Origin: Rhodosporidiobolus odoratus
Taxonomy: Eukaryota; Basidiomycota; Microbotryomycetes; Sporidiobolales; Sporidiobolaceae
Direction of reading: 5' to 3'
Length of the DNA: 64,000 bases
Assembly (NCBI GenBank): GCA_034387635.1
Contig: JAOANU010000012.1
Location: 1 to 64,000 of the forward strand
Part shown: positions 10,656 to 22,472 of the stretch, piece by piece
Numbering within the stretch: position 1 is the stretch's first letter
Layout of the letters: each line of letters starts with the position of its first letter
The notes under the pieces: model-generated
The model's database searches: none
Told to the model about the DNA's origin: nothing
What the model saw: the letters and a program-made list of their open reading frames with translations, nothing else
Position numbers and translations under genes: made by a program

Positions 10656-11632
10656 ATCGTGTCGTCCTCGCCGCCCTCATCTCCCTTTCTCGGGCTTTAG
10701 CCGAGTCCTCCGAGCAGTCATCGATCCTCGCCGCCGCCATCTCTCGCGCTCGTGAAGCCTACGACGTACAACGAGAGGCATGCCAAGTGGCTAAGGACGC
10801 GGTTCTGTCGGCGAGTAAAGCGGCACAAGCGGCTCATGCTGAAGCAAAGAGGGTGGAGAAGCTCAACGGAGTATTCAGGGAGGGTGCAGACAGGACGGTC
10901 GCTGCACTCGATCGCAAGCTACTGAGGAGTCTGCGCAAGGGGAAAGGACGGGCGCTTGAAGTACCTCTTCCGCCGGCGGTGGAGTTCGTCGAGGAGCTGG
11001 TGGTCGACCTTGATCTCGATGAGGCGGAGATACTGGCTAGCGCTGAGGGGGTCGAGCTAGATGAAGAGTGGCAAGCCGTCGAGGAGGACCTCGTCTATAC
11101 CATAGCAGCACGGGCAGAAGAAAAAGCCAGCCCTCGCCTTCCCGCTTCTCTGCAACTTCCGGGTGAAGAACCCCGTGACTTGGACACCATCTCACTTCCG
11201 CCAACTCCTCCCGCTTCGATTCATTCCGCCGACTCGTGCTACGAGGAAGAACGGGACCCGCCTTGCGAAGAACTGCCCGCGATCGACCTTTTCCCTCTGC
11301 TCCGCCCCATCGTCCACCCCGTCATCGTCCTCCTGTTCCACCTCCATCGCACAACCTCCAACCGGCTATCAGCCTCCGTCGACCACTTTGAAGAGCTCGT
11401 CCGCCTTTCCGCCGTCGCCGTCGATACTCACCGCCAAGCTTCGCTCAAGGTCAACAAGACGGCGGTCAAGCTGCGAGATCTTCGTGAGCTGGAGATTAGG
11501 GAAAGAGAGGAAGAGCTGCAGGCTCTAGAGGAGCTGCGAACGACGGTGGTCGAGCTGGCGAGGTGGGTATTGAAGAAAGTCTCGTACGAGGCTGAGGAGG
11601 TTGAGGGGGCTGGACAAGTCGAGGAAGACTGA
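10547..11632 (+). CDS. Unknown protein with long helices
   Basis: Single-exon frame of 361 aa, not recognised. Residues 45-110 form an Ala-rich helix with charged positions (ARAEAY-like repeats, then AEAKRVEKL). An acidic segment follows (VELVVDLDLDEAEI). Residues about 200-235 are Pro/Ser-rich. Residues 245-260 hold a hydrophobic stretch (LRPIVHPVIVLLFHLH) too short and polar for a sure membrane span. Residues 290-345 form a strong coiled coil (ELEIREREEELQALEEL). The tail is acidic. Codon use resembles neighbouring genes. The start codon and about 30 codons were copied to 3535. No function can be named; a structural or scaffold role would be a guess. Confidence 0.6.
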   Translation: MSPLLLVLPAAFKSLSLESAGSPAPWITVPAAAPLRYRVVLAALISLSRALAESSEQSSILAAAISRAREAYDVQREACQVAKDAVLSASKAAQAAHAEAKRVEKLNGVFREGADRTVAALDRKLLRSLRKGKGRALEVPLPPAVEFVEELVVDLDLDEAEILASAEGVELDEEWQAVEEDLVYTIAARAEEKASPRLPASLQLPGEEPRDLDTISLPPTPPASIHSADSCYEEERDPPCEELPAIDLFPLLRPIVHPVIVLLFHLHRTTSNRLSASVDHFEELVRLSAVAVDTHRQASLKVNKTAVKLRDLRELEIREREEELQALEELRTTVVELARWVLKKVSYEAEEVEGAGQVEED

Positions 11633-12120
11633 AGCTTTTTTGGGGACCCCGCTGTACCCATGTATCATGCTTATCTTTTGTATAGCCCCTCCGCCGCCTT
11701 CGCAGACACAATGTTGTTCTCTCTAGCCTCTGCAGGACTCGCAATGTTGATAAGTTGCGCCTTCGTAACTCCTTCCTGGGAAAAGGACAAGACTCGTATT
11801 TCCGCCGCAATCAATGAGGCAAGCAGCGAATGGACAAAGGGGGCTTGCGAAGACTGGTAGAGCTTGCCAAGCAGAGAAGGTCCGAAAGAAAAGGAATGAT
11901 GTCAACAGCCCAAGAAAACTGCAAATGAAGCTATAGCAGACAGCTACACCAACACGGGCTCAAAATACAACGACGTGGCAAAGTCAAGCGAGCGCCAGCT
12001 GATCAAGAAGGGCGGAAAGGCGGCATAGGCGCTGGTCACTTCAGTCGAGGAAAGGTCGGCGGGCGCAATACGCCGTGATAGTTGGCGGCCGTGAAGCGTC
12101 CTGAGAGGAACTAGGGGGCG
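11633..12120. other. Intergenic, converging 3' ends
   Basis: About 490 bp between the 3' ends of two unknown genes. Open frames on both strands are short and unlike known proteins. Nothing else recognised. Confidence 0.5.
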
Positions 12121-12730
12121 CTATGTGCAAAGACGATCATCGAACAAAGTGCGCCTGTGGATGGCTTGGCGCTGTCAGCATGCAAAGAGCGGCAAAGGGG
12201 GCGTGAGAACAATGCGCCGCACCTGAACACTCGGCGCACCGTGCCTTGCGTTGAGGCGCATGATCTCGTCGAAAGCTTCTTGGGCAGTGGGCGGAGGGCG
12301 CTTGCTATATTTGGGCGGAGGAGGAAGGGCGGAAGAGGGCGGGGAAGAAGAGGAAGACGAGGTGAGCTTGCGGGCAGATGTAGATGTGGTGTAGGCCTGC
12401 ACGAGGTCCGGCGTCAGTATGTGCAGGATGCGAGGAGGGAATGAAGGAGGCGCGCACTTGAACCTCCGGGGCGCCGTGTTTCGCGTTCAACGCCATGGTT
12501 TCGCGGAAAATCGCTTGCGGGTCTTGCGATGGAGCCGAGGGGATCGACCGCGGCGAAGAAGAAGGAGTAATGGAGAACAGTCTAGAGATGAAGCCGCGCT
12601 TGCTCTGCACGGGGTCGAAGAGGTCAGAGGAGCAGGAGAGGGAGGAGGAGCCGAACGGGCGCACCTTGCGAGTCGCAGAGAGGTCGAGAGACGAGGCGGA
12701 AGTGGCGCTTGTTGCGGTCATGGTAGCCAT
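12121..12730 (-). CDS. Small unknown protein made of duplicated exons
   Basis: Three exons fit well: 12730-12458, 12396-12223 and 12171-12121 (165 aa). All introns are in phase 0. Exon 1 ends with AIFRETMALNAKHGAPEVQ and exon 2 ends with EAFDEIMRLNARHGAPSVQ; each is followed at once by a GTGCGSnGC donor. The last exon adds RQAIHRRTLFDDRLCT and the stop. The segments before the motif are Ser/Pro-rich and probably disordered. The start is the first ATG of the frame; the open frame reaches further up only with a TTG. The repeated 16-19 residue helix-like motif does not match a domain I know. No neighbour explains it. Confidence 0.5.
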
Positions 12731-13386
12731 ATTGGTCGAGGTAACGGTGTCTAAAGTAGTTGCAGCGAGCAGGATGGCAAGAAGAGGCGGAAGAAGTTGG
12801 GGGAAATAAGCTGTGGATGGGGTTGAAAGAAACGAGGAGCAGCTGCGCAAGCGGGCTATCTAGACGCATCTATGCTCGAGTCACGCATGTCGGCGCTTAG
12901 GACTCGAGCGCTTACGAGTTCGTTCCCAGTCAGGAGCGAGTCAGGGGACCTGGGGACGCGCAAGTCGGACTCGACTTTTCGATCACCCATCGCTTCGGCC
13001 GGGAGACGCGAGTGAGTCTATTTCTGGTGCGGTCCAGCTTTGCCATGTGTTGGTCGTCAATCGGACGCAAGTATTGTAGATACGAGCTTGTACCGCTCTC
13101 GAGGGGCGTTTTAGGCGCACAACGCGACCAAGGCAGAAGAGAGAAACAGGACTGTCAGTGGAAGGCACAGCAGAGACAGTAGCGCCTGGACAGCGTGCAT
13201 ACATTGCGACTCGTGGTATGCGGCGGAGGTACTGAGTTCGAGAAGCCGGGCCGAAGCCGCTTGACAGGAAGACTGGGAAAAGCCGAACCGGCCGTAGACC
13301 TTCTCAACTGACCTGCCTTCCCGCCTGCGCGAGCGCGTCGTACATACCCGACGAGGAACGATGTGAGGCGCACTGATGGTTCCTTC
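12731..13386. other. Intergenic between unknown gene and allantoinase
   Basis: About 650 bp: promoter and 5' UTR of the minus-strand small gene on the left, 3' UTR of the allantoinase gene on the right. No gene, RNA or repeat recognised. Confidence 0.5.
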
Positions 13387-15194
13387 CTACAGCAGCAGCG
13401 CACCCCTCGGTTCGCCCATTTCCTTGAAGCCACTCGAGCGGTTGTAGATCTTCTCGCCACGAAGGTAAGTCGTGAGGACGGCGCCGGTGAGCTCAAGACC
13501 CTCTGCAGGGATCAAAGTTAGTGAGCGTTAACGACATTTATAGGGGGCATAGTCGGGCAAGGGTGCAACTGACCGTACGGCGACGAGCGGTTCTTGAAGT
13601 GGAGCTCGTTCTTGTCGACCTGCAGGAGTGTCAGGCCACGTCAGCCCAGCCTACCGTCACAGAACTAGTCAAGAGAGGATATACCGTGAAGCTCAGCTCA
13701 GGGTCGAAGACGACGAAGTCTGCGTCCGCTCCCTGTCGGATTCCGCCCTTTTTGCCCTCCAACCCGACTTGCTTCGCCGGCCGCTCGCTGACCCATTGCA
13801 ACACCCTGTGCATTCCAATGCCCCTCTTTCTCGCTTCGGTCCACATCAAGCTCAGCCCGAGCCCCAGTCCACCAATGCCTCCCCAGCTCGTCATGAAGTC
13901 CCCCTCTTCGAGCTTCTTCAGCTCAACTGTGCAGGGTGAATGGTCCGAGACGACAAAGTCGATCTCATCTTTCAGCAAAGCGTCCCACAGAGCGTCACGG
14001 TTGATCTCTTCCCGAATCGGCGGACAGCACTTGTAGAGCGTTTCCCCCTTGGCGATTTGCTCTGCCGAAAGAGTCAGGTAGTGGAAGCATGTCTCGACCG
14101 TCATCGGAAGGTTGAGCTCGCCTCGAGCTTTGCGAAGAGCGGGCAGAGCGGAAGAGGCGGAGAGGTGGACGATGTGACTTCGGAGGGAAGGGTGCTGCTC
14201 GGCGCAGCGGATGATGAGGTCGATGGCGCGGGTTTCGAGGGATTGGGGACGGGAGGAGAGGAAGGTGCTATAGGCGGCGGGGTCGAGTTCAGTCCGAGGG
14301 TGGGAGGAATGGTCGTGCGAAGGGTCTGTCGATGTGCAAGTATCGGAGGACGATACGGGTTCGTCTAGCTCGGCGTGAAAGAGGAAGAGAGACTTGGCGG
14401 GCTGTAGATGGTGGAGTCCATTGAGGACTACATCAACGTCGCTTGGGAAGACAGCAGACGGGCGTACCTCAAGCTTCTCCATGGCTATCAGCACCTCCTT
14501 CTCGTTGACGCACGGAAACTCGTCCACGCCACTCTCGATCAAGAAGCACTTGAATCCCTTGACGCCCTCTCGGACGAGTGGCTGCAGGTGTTCCTCGTTG
14601 CCGGGGATTACGCCGCCCCAGAACCCGACGTCGACTCGACATTTTCCTTCGGCGGCGGTGAGTTTTTCGTGCAGGTTGGCAACGGTGGTGGTAGGCGGGA
14701 TCGCGTTGAGGGGCATGTCGATTACGGTAGTGACACCGCCTGACGCCGCAGCCTTTGCGAGCGCGAATGTGTCAGCATTGTCCTCTTAGCGAGAAGCATC
14801 GAAGGAAGGTCGGAGGCAAAGTCTCCAACTCGAATCATCCGAAGTGGAAGAGAGCAGTAGACTGACTGCAGTGCCGGTAGCGAAACCTTCCCATTCTGTT
14901 CTACCTGGTTCATTGAGGTGAACATGGCAATCGACGAGCTGTTGAATAAAGATAAGGTCAAGTCTGATCTCGAAGACAAGGCAAGGAGGAGGGACATACA
15001 CCGGGCAGTACCCACTTGTCTCCCAGATTTATCCAGTCACGATCTGCTACTCCGTCTGGTCTTTGTAGTAGACTTGAATGGACGGCGGAGATTGTTCCGG
15101 TGGGGAGAGAAACGACGATGGTAGCAGGAGCTGCCTCGGTCGCGCCAGGTAGGTAGACCCTGATGGATAGAATGTATCGACTAGTACCAGCCAT
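13387..15194 (-). CDS. DAL1: Allantoinase
   Basis: Opens the hydantoin ring of allantoin to allantoate in purine nitrogen use. It belongs to the cyclic amidohydrolases with a two-metal centre. Several exons: 15194 to 15000, a short one with the HxH metal site in [19 protein letters not shown] near 14870-14935, the main exon from about 14750 to 13690 and two small 3' exons ending EPRGALLL. Visible active-site marks are GVKGFKCFL (carboxylated Lys), FHAE, HIVHLS and VSDHSPC (catalytic Asp). The order fits allantoinase better than dihydropyrimidinase. An in-frame codon at 15251 would add 19 residues; I prefer the Met at 15194, closer to the family's usual start. No nitrogen-catabolite neighbours are present. 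Confidence 0.9.
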
Positions 15195-15417
15195 TCGCAG
15201 CCGCAGAAAGTGGGAACGAGCACATTCGGAGAAAAGGACAATCGCGTGCAAGCGGGTAAAGCGGATCAGTTTCAGCTACGACCGCAGCCTATCCGGACAA
15301 GCTGCAGCTAGTCTACACCGTCTCGCAAGCCAGGAAGACAGGCCAGAATCATCGCCGAAGGATCCACCGACGACGAGACGAGGTTTCCTACCTCCTTCGC
15401 TCTTTCAGCCAGACAAG

Positions 15418-16523
15418 CTACTCGTCATCTTCGTCGCTCAACTCGACGATCCGCGGCCCCCTCTCACCTTCAGGTACCTCCTCCAGCAGCGGCCCATCCG
15501 CATCCTCCACCGTCTTGGCTCCCTTCTTTGGGCTCACAGCGCCGCCCTTCTTTGCCGCCTTCTTGTCCGCCTTGGCCGTTGCGCGTTCCTCTTTGCTGCG
15601 CTTTGTCTTCTTTGCCGGAGGGACGTCCCATGACCACAGCGGGATGAACGAGTCGACCTGCGAGCAAGGAAAGCATGAACACATATGCGAGAAAAGGCAA
15701 ACGGGTGACTGGCGAGGGGAAAAGGCCGGGCAAGGGTAGAGACAAAACGCACAAAGCCAACATCGGCAAAGAGGTTAGGGAAGAGCCAGATGCCAGGGCT
15801 GGCGGCAAGTTTGGTAACAAGCCAGAGGATGAGGCGAATGATGGCGAGACCAAAGAAGGCGGCGATCAAGCCGAGGACGCCCATCGAGAGGTACCACACC
15901 CCGATGCGCATCTTGATGGGCCAGAGGGGGAACATGACCCCGGCGAGGACGACGGCGACCATGCCTCCGGCCATGATCAGCTGGCGGGTCTGGTTGGGCG
16001 GGAGAAGCCAGACATAGTACTCGTCTTGGGAGAAGTGCTGCTGCGGGTTGATCTGTACGGCCTTGACGCCCGAGGTGACGGTGGGACCGCGGTTGATGCG
16101 GAGGAAGAAGGTGAAAGGGATGAGCGAGTGGAGGAAGGCCCTCGCGGTTTCGTCGTCGTCAAAGGTGGGGAGTTTCGAGGCGGGAGATGCGAGTTTGGCA
16201 TATGCGGGGGAGCGAAGTGCTTTGATGGCGGATTTGCCTGTACGGATCGAGCCGGTAAGGACCCGCTGTACGGGGAGGAACGGGAAGGGGGCAGGGGAGG
16301 GGGGCTGACCTTTGAAGTAATCGTGGCGTTTTCCGCCGAGTGCTCCGACTTTTGTCTTGATACCGGCAGTGTTCCTCAAAAAGTGGACGACCTTTTGCAC
16401 GTCAGCTGTTGGAGAGGGAGGCCAAGTTAGAATGACGAGCGGTGGATGAGGTGGAACAGGGAAACAGAGAGAGAACGCGCCTGGAGCCTTCTTGTGGTTC
16501 TCTGTTGGAATCTGTCCACTCAT
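15418..16523 (-). CDS. SEC62: SEC62, subunit of the post-translational ER translocon
   Basis: Works with Sec63 and the Sec61 channel to bring completed chains into the ER. Family marks: DVQKVVHFLRN and VGALGGKRHDYFKG in the cytosolic N-domain, then EYYVWLLPP before two membrane segments (MAGGMVAVVLAGVMFPLW and WYLSMGVLGLIAAFFGLAII), and a Lys-rich then acidic tail ending ELSDEDDE. Introns: a 75-nt GC-AG intron at 16480-16406, one with GTCAGC/TACAG that also keeps frame, and one before VDSFIPLWSWD. The Met at 16523 is chosen because an intron-like CTAAC...TATCAG lies just upstream. An in-frame Met at 16601 would add 26 residues. It is divergent to CND1 (139 bp between starts). Confidence 0.92.
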
Positions 16524-16662
16524 GCTGTCCTCTGATATCCCAGTTAGCTTGGTAGAGTTTGTATTGGAAGAGTGAGAACGCGTCGACTCTCGCTCGCTCA
16601 TGTTGAACTCGTAATACAACAACTACAACTGATTCAAGACTAGTAGAGAGTCACTCTACACC

Positions 16663-19600
16663 ATGGATTGGTCACTGCAGGACCACCTCACTCGATTGGA
16701 GGAACACTCGCTTGAATTGGATATTCCACTCGCACTCGACAACTTCGATCAACATCAACTCGTAACTCAGTTGAACAGTCAGTTACATTCCATTACTCTC
16801 GGCTAGCTCATCCTGAACACGCTCACCTGCCTGCTACCACTCCCGCAGACCTTGTCGATCAACTCACCACCGACCCGGAATCCATCAAACATCCCGAAAC
16901 CTTTGATGCCACCGCCAGCTTCATCAAGTACGTTCCCCCGTGCTCCCCTTTGGGCTTGTCTACAATCTCTCCCTGACTCGCCTTCCCATCCAGGCATGCC
17001 GACATCTTGAACGCACCCACCCTCAACAAACTCATCGACGCCCTCGTCTCGAGTTTTTCCACCTTGCTCGACCAAACTCGCGCGTCAGAGAACCCTTCCG
17101 ACCACACGGCCTACCGGGCATACCAAGGCGCGCTTGAACGCTATGCCTTCTTCACCCAGTGGGTCATTGGCATGGGGGAAAAACTCGCGGCAAAGGAGGA
17201 CGGCGCAGCTGGTCCCGGCAAAAAGGTGCGCAGGCGTTCCAACCCTGCCCCCTTCCTCCACCTCATCTTCTTGAGCTCGACAGAACCGTCTGACTGTATG
17301 ATGCCGAGCAGAAAGCGCCCGCCGCCAAATCCAAGAAAAAGACGGCCGCCATCAAGGACCAATTCTCGTGGCCTTCCCTCATCCCGGACGTACTCGGTGT
17401 CATGGTCAAGGCGCTGAGGGTACTCCGAAGTGAGAGGATCTGGCAGACAACGGCAGAGCGGGATGGCGTCATCTCGTGCGTCCCTTTCTCCTGTATTTGG
17501 TGGCTGTACCCTTCCAGCAGCACTTCACCAAGACGCTGGGCGGGTCTGAGGTCCCGACCTCCTCCCCCTGCATAAAGGATCGTAGCCCGTGTCTCCGATG
17601 CTCGCATTGCTCTCGATCAACTCACGCCCCTCTCGCTGGCTCTTCTCGCCCCTCGACTGTGTAGAACTTGTTTCCTCCGCCCACTCAACCTGCTCGCCGA
17701 GTCCGAGGCCTATCTCAAGGTGCCGGAGATCAAGGCGGGTATCTTCCGGGTCCTGTGTTTGGCAGCGAAGGGTCACGGGCAAATGTTTAGTGCGTCTTTA
17801 CCCTCCTGTCCCTAAACCTATCCTTGAGGCTGCTGGCCGCCGCCAGATCAGTCGCGACATACAGAGCCCGATCCCCACACCTGACCATGATTCAGGGGCA
17901 CGACGCCCTTTGCCGCTTTACTCGACTCGGCGCTGACCCTCTGACCTTCTCGCCGTTCCCTTCCGTCCATTCGTCCTGGCGCTGCATCGGCCACTTGTCG
18001 CCCGCAGACGTCCAGATGACCATCACCCAGAACCTTCAGTACACCGAGCATCTGGCGGAACCTATGGCGGAGCTCGTCACCGTTTTCTCGAAGGAGTTCG
18101 ACAACGATGCCTTGGGAGAAAAGGTTCTCGGGTTCGTCCTCTCTGCCTCCTCGTCGGCGCACCACAATGCGAGGACACTAGCTGGCGGGGCACTCACGCC
18201 TTGCTCAAACGCAGCGAAATCGCCGACCGCCAATTCAACGCTCAAGATACGAAATCGCCTCGAAGCTTCTCCAGGTTCCTGATCCGCCTAGCGGAGACGA
18301 GCCCGAGGATGGTGCTGAAGCAGAGTGTACTGCTCATGAAACATCTGGACAGCGAGGTGCGTTCTACTTTGGATTTCCGTACGAAGAGGAGAGACCGCAG
18401 GCTGAAACTGCGTCTACACTTGGACCTTCAATCTCGATTACCCTATTTGTCAATGTCGCCCAACCACTGCGTTCCGCCATGTCCTTCGTCGCGTGTTTCG
18501 TCGCGTGTTCATGATGCCGTCCGATCCTCGCCCGTCTCGCTGCCTTTGTCCCCTCGCCCATCCCGCTGCCTTTGTCCTCTCGCCCATCTCGCTGCCTTCG
18601 TTCAGTCGTACCCGATGCGCAACGCCATTCTCGAAATACTCGGCCTCCTCATCCGCGAGCTGTCCCTCACCGAAGCCGGCGCGCTCGACATGGACGACGC
18701 CAAGCACGCCCGCACGCTCGACTCGTTCTTCCAAGCCCTCTTCGACCGATTCCTCGACCTGAACTCGTACGTTCGCGCCAAGACCGCGGCCGTTCTGCTG
18801 CGAACATGCGATTTGCCGCCCAAGTTCCCCAAATTGCGACTCAAGCTGGCCGCTCTCGCCGTCAGGAGCTTGCACGACAAGGCGGCGACCGTGCGGAAGA
18901 ACTGCCTCGCGTTGCTCAACAAGCTCATCCTCACCCATCCGTACGGACGGATGCATGGCGGTGAGCTCGCCTTGACGGAGTGGCAAGAGCGGTTGAGCAA
19001 GCTGGAGGGGGAGCTCAAGGTTCTCGACCTGCCGGATGCTGGCGAGGCCGAGGCGAGGAGGCTGATGGAAGACGAGGAGGAGGAAGACGAGAAGAAGGAG
19101 GGCGAAGATGAGACCGAAGGCGAAGCGGGTGAGCAGGAAGAGGAAGCGCGGGCAGATGCCGAATCGGATCACGGTTCTGACAGCGATCTGTCCGACTCGA
19201 GCTCGCCTTCGAAACGCAAACCTGCCAAGTCGGCCGCGCAGAAGAAGGCCCCTCGCAAGTCACACCTCGACCTCGCCGCTGCCGACCAGTCCGCCGTACT
19301 CAATACGGTCTCTTCCGACACACTCCAGCGATTACGGCTCACCAAGGCTTACTATGCCGACGCAATTCTCTTCATCGAGGAGATTGAGGGTGCGATGGAG
19401 ACCGTCACGGAACTACTTGCGAGTAGCGTCAAGAGCGAAGTGCTCGAGGCTATGGAGGTGTGCAAGACCGCGAAGGAATACAAGGTCGAGGCGGCTGAGG
19501 TACGTCTCTTCTGTTTCTTTCGTTTCTTCCGTTTCTTTCGTTCCTCTCGTTTCTTTCGTTACTTTCGCACTTGAAGCTTTCAGCCCGGTCGCCCTCCGAG

Positions 19601-22472
19601 CTTATTATTCAACCTGTTGACGTCTTGGTGCTTTTCCCTCTTGTCGCGAACAGCAAGGCGTTCGTCGCATGCTCCACCTCATCTGGAACAAGGACGAGCC
19701 TTCGGCTTCCGCCTCCGCCGCCGCCACTGCTCCGACCGAAGGCGGCGAGGAAGAAAAGGAGACCCGTGGCGTCCGCGCAAGGTTGATCGAGTGCTACTCT
19801 CAGCTCTACTTCGAACCGCCAGCAGATATGGGGGAGAAGGACCAGATCGCGTTCGTTGCGAGGAACGTCATCGAGTGCGTTTCGCCTTGGTTCCTCCGCT
19901 TCACTTCGAGCCACTTGATCGTCCAGAAGTTGCATAAGATGCGTGAGCTGACCACCTGTGATCGCTGACGAACAGGCTTACTCGCGACGCTACTCTCGCC
20001 GAACTTACGTCGTTGGAGCAGCTCTTCGCGGTCATGATGGCGCGCGGTGTGGTTGAAGACGATGTCATCGCCAAGCTTTGGCAGGTGTACAGTGCGTCTC
20101 CTGCCGCATCTTACTGAATGATTTCTGACCTTCCCTCCCTTTTTTCCTCATCGACTGCTTCGCTCGGCAGGTACATCAAAGGATATTCCCCGCTTCCAGC
20201 GTCGTGGCGCTATCATCGTGCTCGGTATGTTTGCGCAGACGAAGCCGGAAGTCGTTGCGGATCAGGTCGAGGCGCTGCTCAAGATCGGGCTGGGTCCGCT
20301 CGGAAGGGTGCGCCGTCCTCCTCTCTCAAGCTTATGTGATGGCAGAAACGCTGACTCCGACTTGCAAATCGGCCTAACAGACGGACCTCGTCCTTGCCAA
20401 GTACACTTGCATCGCTCTCGGACGAGTCGGAGGTAGCGTCAAAAAGGTCAAGGGTGGGCTTTTCCGCTTGCCTTGCGATACCTCCCAGCTACCTGACTAG
20501 GTGCACCACTTTTTTAGGCTCGCTCAGTGACGCGCAAGTCCGACTTCCCATGGACAGCCCTGTCTTTGCGAGGTTGATGGACGCGATTCAGGCGCCTTCG
20601 TCGAGTAAAGAATGGTACGGATCTCTCGTGGCTTCTCTACCCTTCTTGACTGAGCATGCCGGAACTCAAAATAGGTTCAGCATGGCGGAGCAAGCGATTA
20701 ACACCGTCTACACCCTCGGCGACCAGCCCGACGCACTCTGTTCCGAGATTCTGCGCAAGATGACTGAGCGTGTCTTCGGGCCGAAACCCGCTGCCCCGCA
20801 CGTCGCGAAGGGCGAGGAAGGCGAGGATGCAGAGATGGGCGAGGAGGCCGAAGGTGAGGAGGATGCGCCTATCCCGGCAGCCGAAGAAGGCGAAGAAGCC
20901 GCCGCGCCGGCTGAGCAGGATGCGGCAATGGGCAACGCCTTCGAGCTCTCGCAGCTCATCTTCGTTGCCGGCCACTGCTCCGTCAAGCAACTCGTCCATC
21001 TCGAGCTCGTCGAGCGCGACCTCAAGCGCCGCAAGGCTGAGGACGACAAGGCGAAGCAGGGTGGGAAGGGGAAAAGTGCGGGCGACGACGAGCTTGATCA
21101 GGTTGCAGGGTCTGTCGAGGACGAAATCGGCGACGCGATCCATGCCGCAAAGGAGACGGAGTTGCTCGAGGGGCCGGACAGTCTGCTCGCCATCTTCGGT
21201 CCGATGGCAGCGGAGATTGTCGCGAAGCCTCGAGTGTACAAGGTGCGCTGCTTTCTTTCCCCGAGGCCTCTGCGTCGGAATTGACGACTCTCCTCTCCCA
21301 GAACTCGATGCTGCAGACAGCCGCCACCCTCGCTCTCAGCAAGTTCATGTGCGTGTCGAGCAAGTTCTGCGACGCGCACCTGAACCTCCTCTTTAAGGTG
21401 CTCGAAACCTCCCGCGAGCCGGCAGTGCGTAGTAACATCGTCATCGCTCTCGGCGACATCGCGGTCTCATTCTCGACGATCATGGACGAGAAATCGAACG
21501 AATTGTACGCCGGGCTGCACGACAAGGACGCGACGGTCAAGAAGAACACGCTCATGGTACTCACCCACCTCATCCTCAACGGTATGATCAAGGTCAAGGG
21601 TCAACTCGGCGAGATGGCGAAGTGCTTATCGGACGAGGACAAACGCATCAAGGACCTCGCCCATCTCTTCTTCGAGGAGCTGTCGACAAAGGACAAGGCA
21701 ATCTACAACAACTTGCCCGACATCATCTCGCATCTCTCCTCTGGCAACAACCCTGTCGACGAGGATACCTTCCAGACGAGCATGAAGTTTATCTTCAAGT
21801 TCGTCGACAAGGTTCGTTCTCCATACTCCGTTCAGCCGTCTGTAGCTTCGTGTTTCGGACCATTTACTGATCATCTTCTCGTTGAGCAGAAGAAGGAGGC
21901 CGAGTCCATCGTCGAGAAACTTTGCCAGCGCTTCCAGATGACCACAGAGACACGACAATGGCGTGACATCGCCTTTTGCCTGTCACTCCTTCCATTCAAC
22001 TCGGACGGCTCTGTCAAAAAGCTTACCGAGGGTGCGTCCATCGGTCCTCTCCCCTCAACGTCAGGAAGAAGGGACCGACACTTACGTGTTCCGTCGTTCA
22101 GGTCTTCCGTTCTACCAGGACAAGCTGCATGAAGAAGTCGTGTTCAAGCGATTCGGAGAAATTCTTGCCAAGGTTCGGGGCCGTCCTCGTCACTTTCCCT
22201 CCTCTCCCTTACTCACCTGCGGTTTTCTGCAGATCTGCGCGCCGACAAACAAGCTCTCGAAGACTGAAGCCGATCTCAAGGAGTTCGAAGACGCCCTCGA
22301 GTCACATCGGGCCAAAGGAAGCGAAGACCAGGATCTGCAGAAGAAGGTGCAGAAGAGCCGCAAGCGAGGTGCCGCGGCGGCGCAGGCTACTCCTGCTGCG
22401 GCACCAAGACGAGGTGGGCGGGCAAGGAAGGCGCGGCGGAGCGAGACGCCGCCGAGTTCACCGGAACCATAG
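16663..22472 (+). CDS. CND1: Condensin complex subunit 1 (Cnd1/Ycs4/CAP-D2 type)
   Basis: HEAT-repeat subunit of condensin, needed for mitotic chromosome compaction. More than fifteen exons. The start MDWSLQDHLTRLEEHSLEL at 16663 is followed by N-terminal exons with LNKLIDALVSSFSTLLDQ. The middle holds HEAT units such as TVRKNCLALLNKLILTHPYG and MHGGELALTEWQ. Acidic linkers lie around 19060-19200 and 20810-20930. The conserved condensin C-domain is in 21290-21800 (VRSNIVIALGDIAVSFSTIM, DATVKKNTLMVLTHLILNGM). The tail is basic and Ser/Pro-rich (GGRARKARRSETPPSSPEP) and could be a CDK target, which is inference. Two introns contain tandem repeats (see below). Confidence 0.93.
18535..18605 (+). 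repeat. Three imperfect copies of a ~27-bp unit at an intron acceptor
   Basis: Inside the CND1 intron that ends at about 18605, a unit of the form CCTCGCCCRTCYCGCTGCC followed by TTTGTC occurs three times back to back. The last copy ends in the acceptor TTCAG. The repeat is pyrimidine-rich and so lengthens the acceptor tract. Confidence 0.75.
19505..19565 (+). repeat. Degenerate TTTCTTTCG repeat in a CND1 intron
   Basis: Roughly six imperfect copies of a 9-10 bp TTTCTTTCG-like unit directly after the GTACGT donor of the intron that ends near 19653. Strongly strand-asymmetric pyrimidine tract. Likely a slipped simple repeat. Confidence 0.7.

Noticed and set aside
12731..12850. Hydrophobic leader before the small duplicated-exon protein
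   Set aside because: The frame opens only with TTG and has no ATG, so the signal-peptide-like stretch is probably 5' UTR.
13940..14743. Plus-strand frames opposite the allantoinase gene
   Set aside because: Antisense shadows over an enzyme whose active-site motifs are clear.
15675..16430. 251-codon plus frame antisense to SEC62
   Set aside because: Charge-rich shadow of a membrane protein gene; no family similarity and SEC62 is certain.
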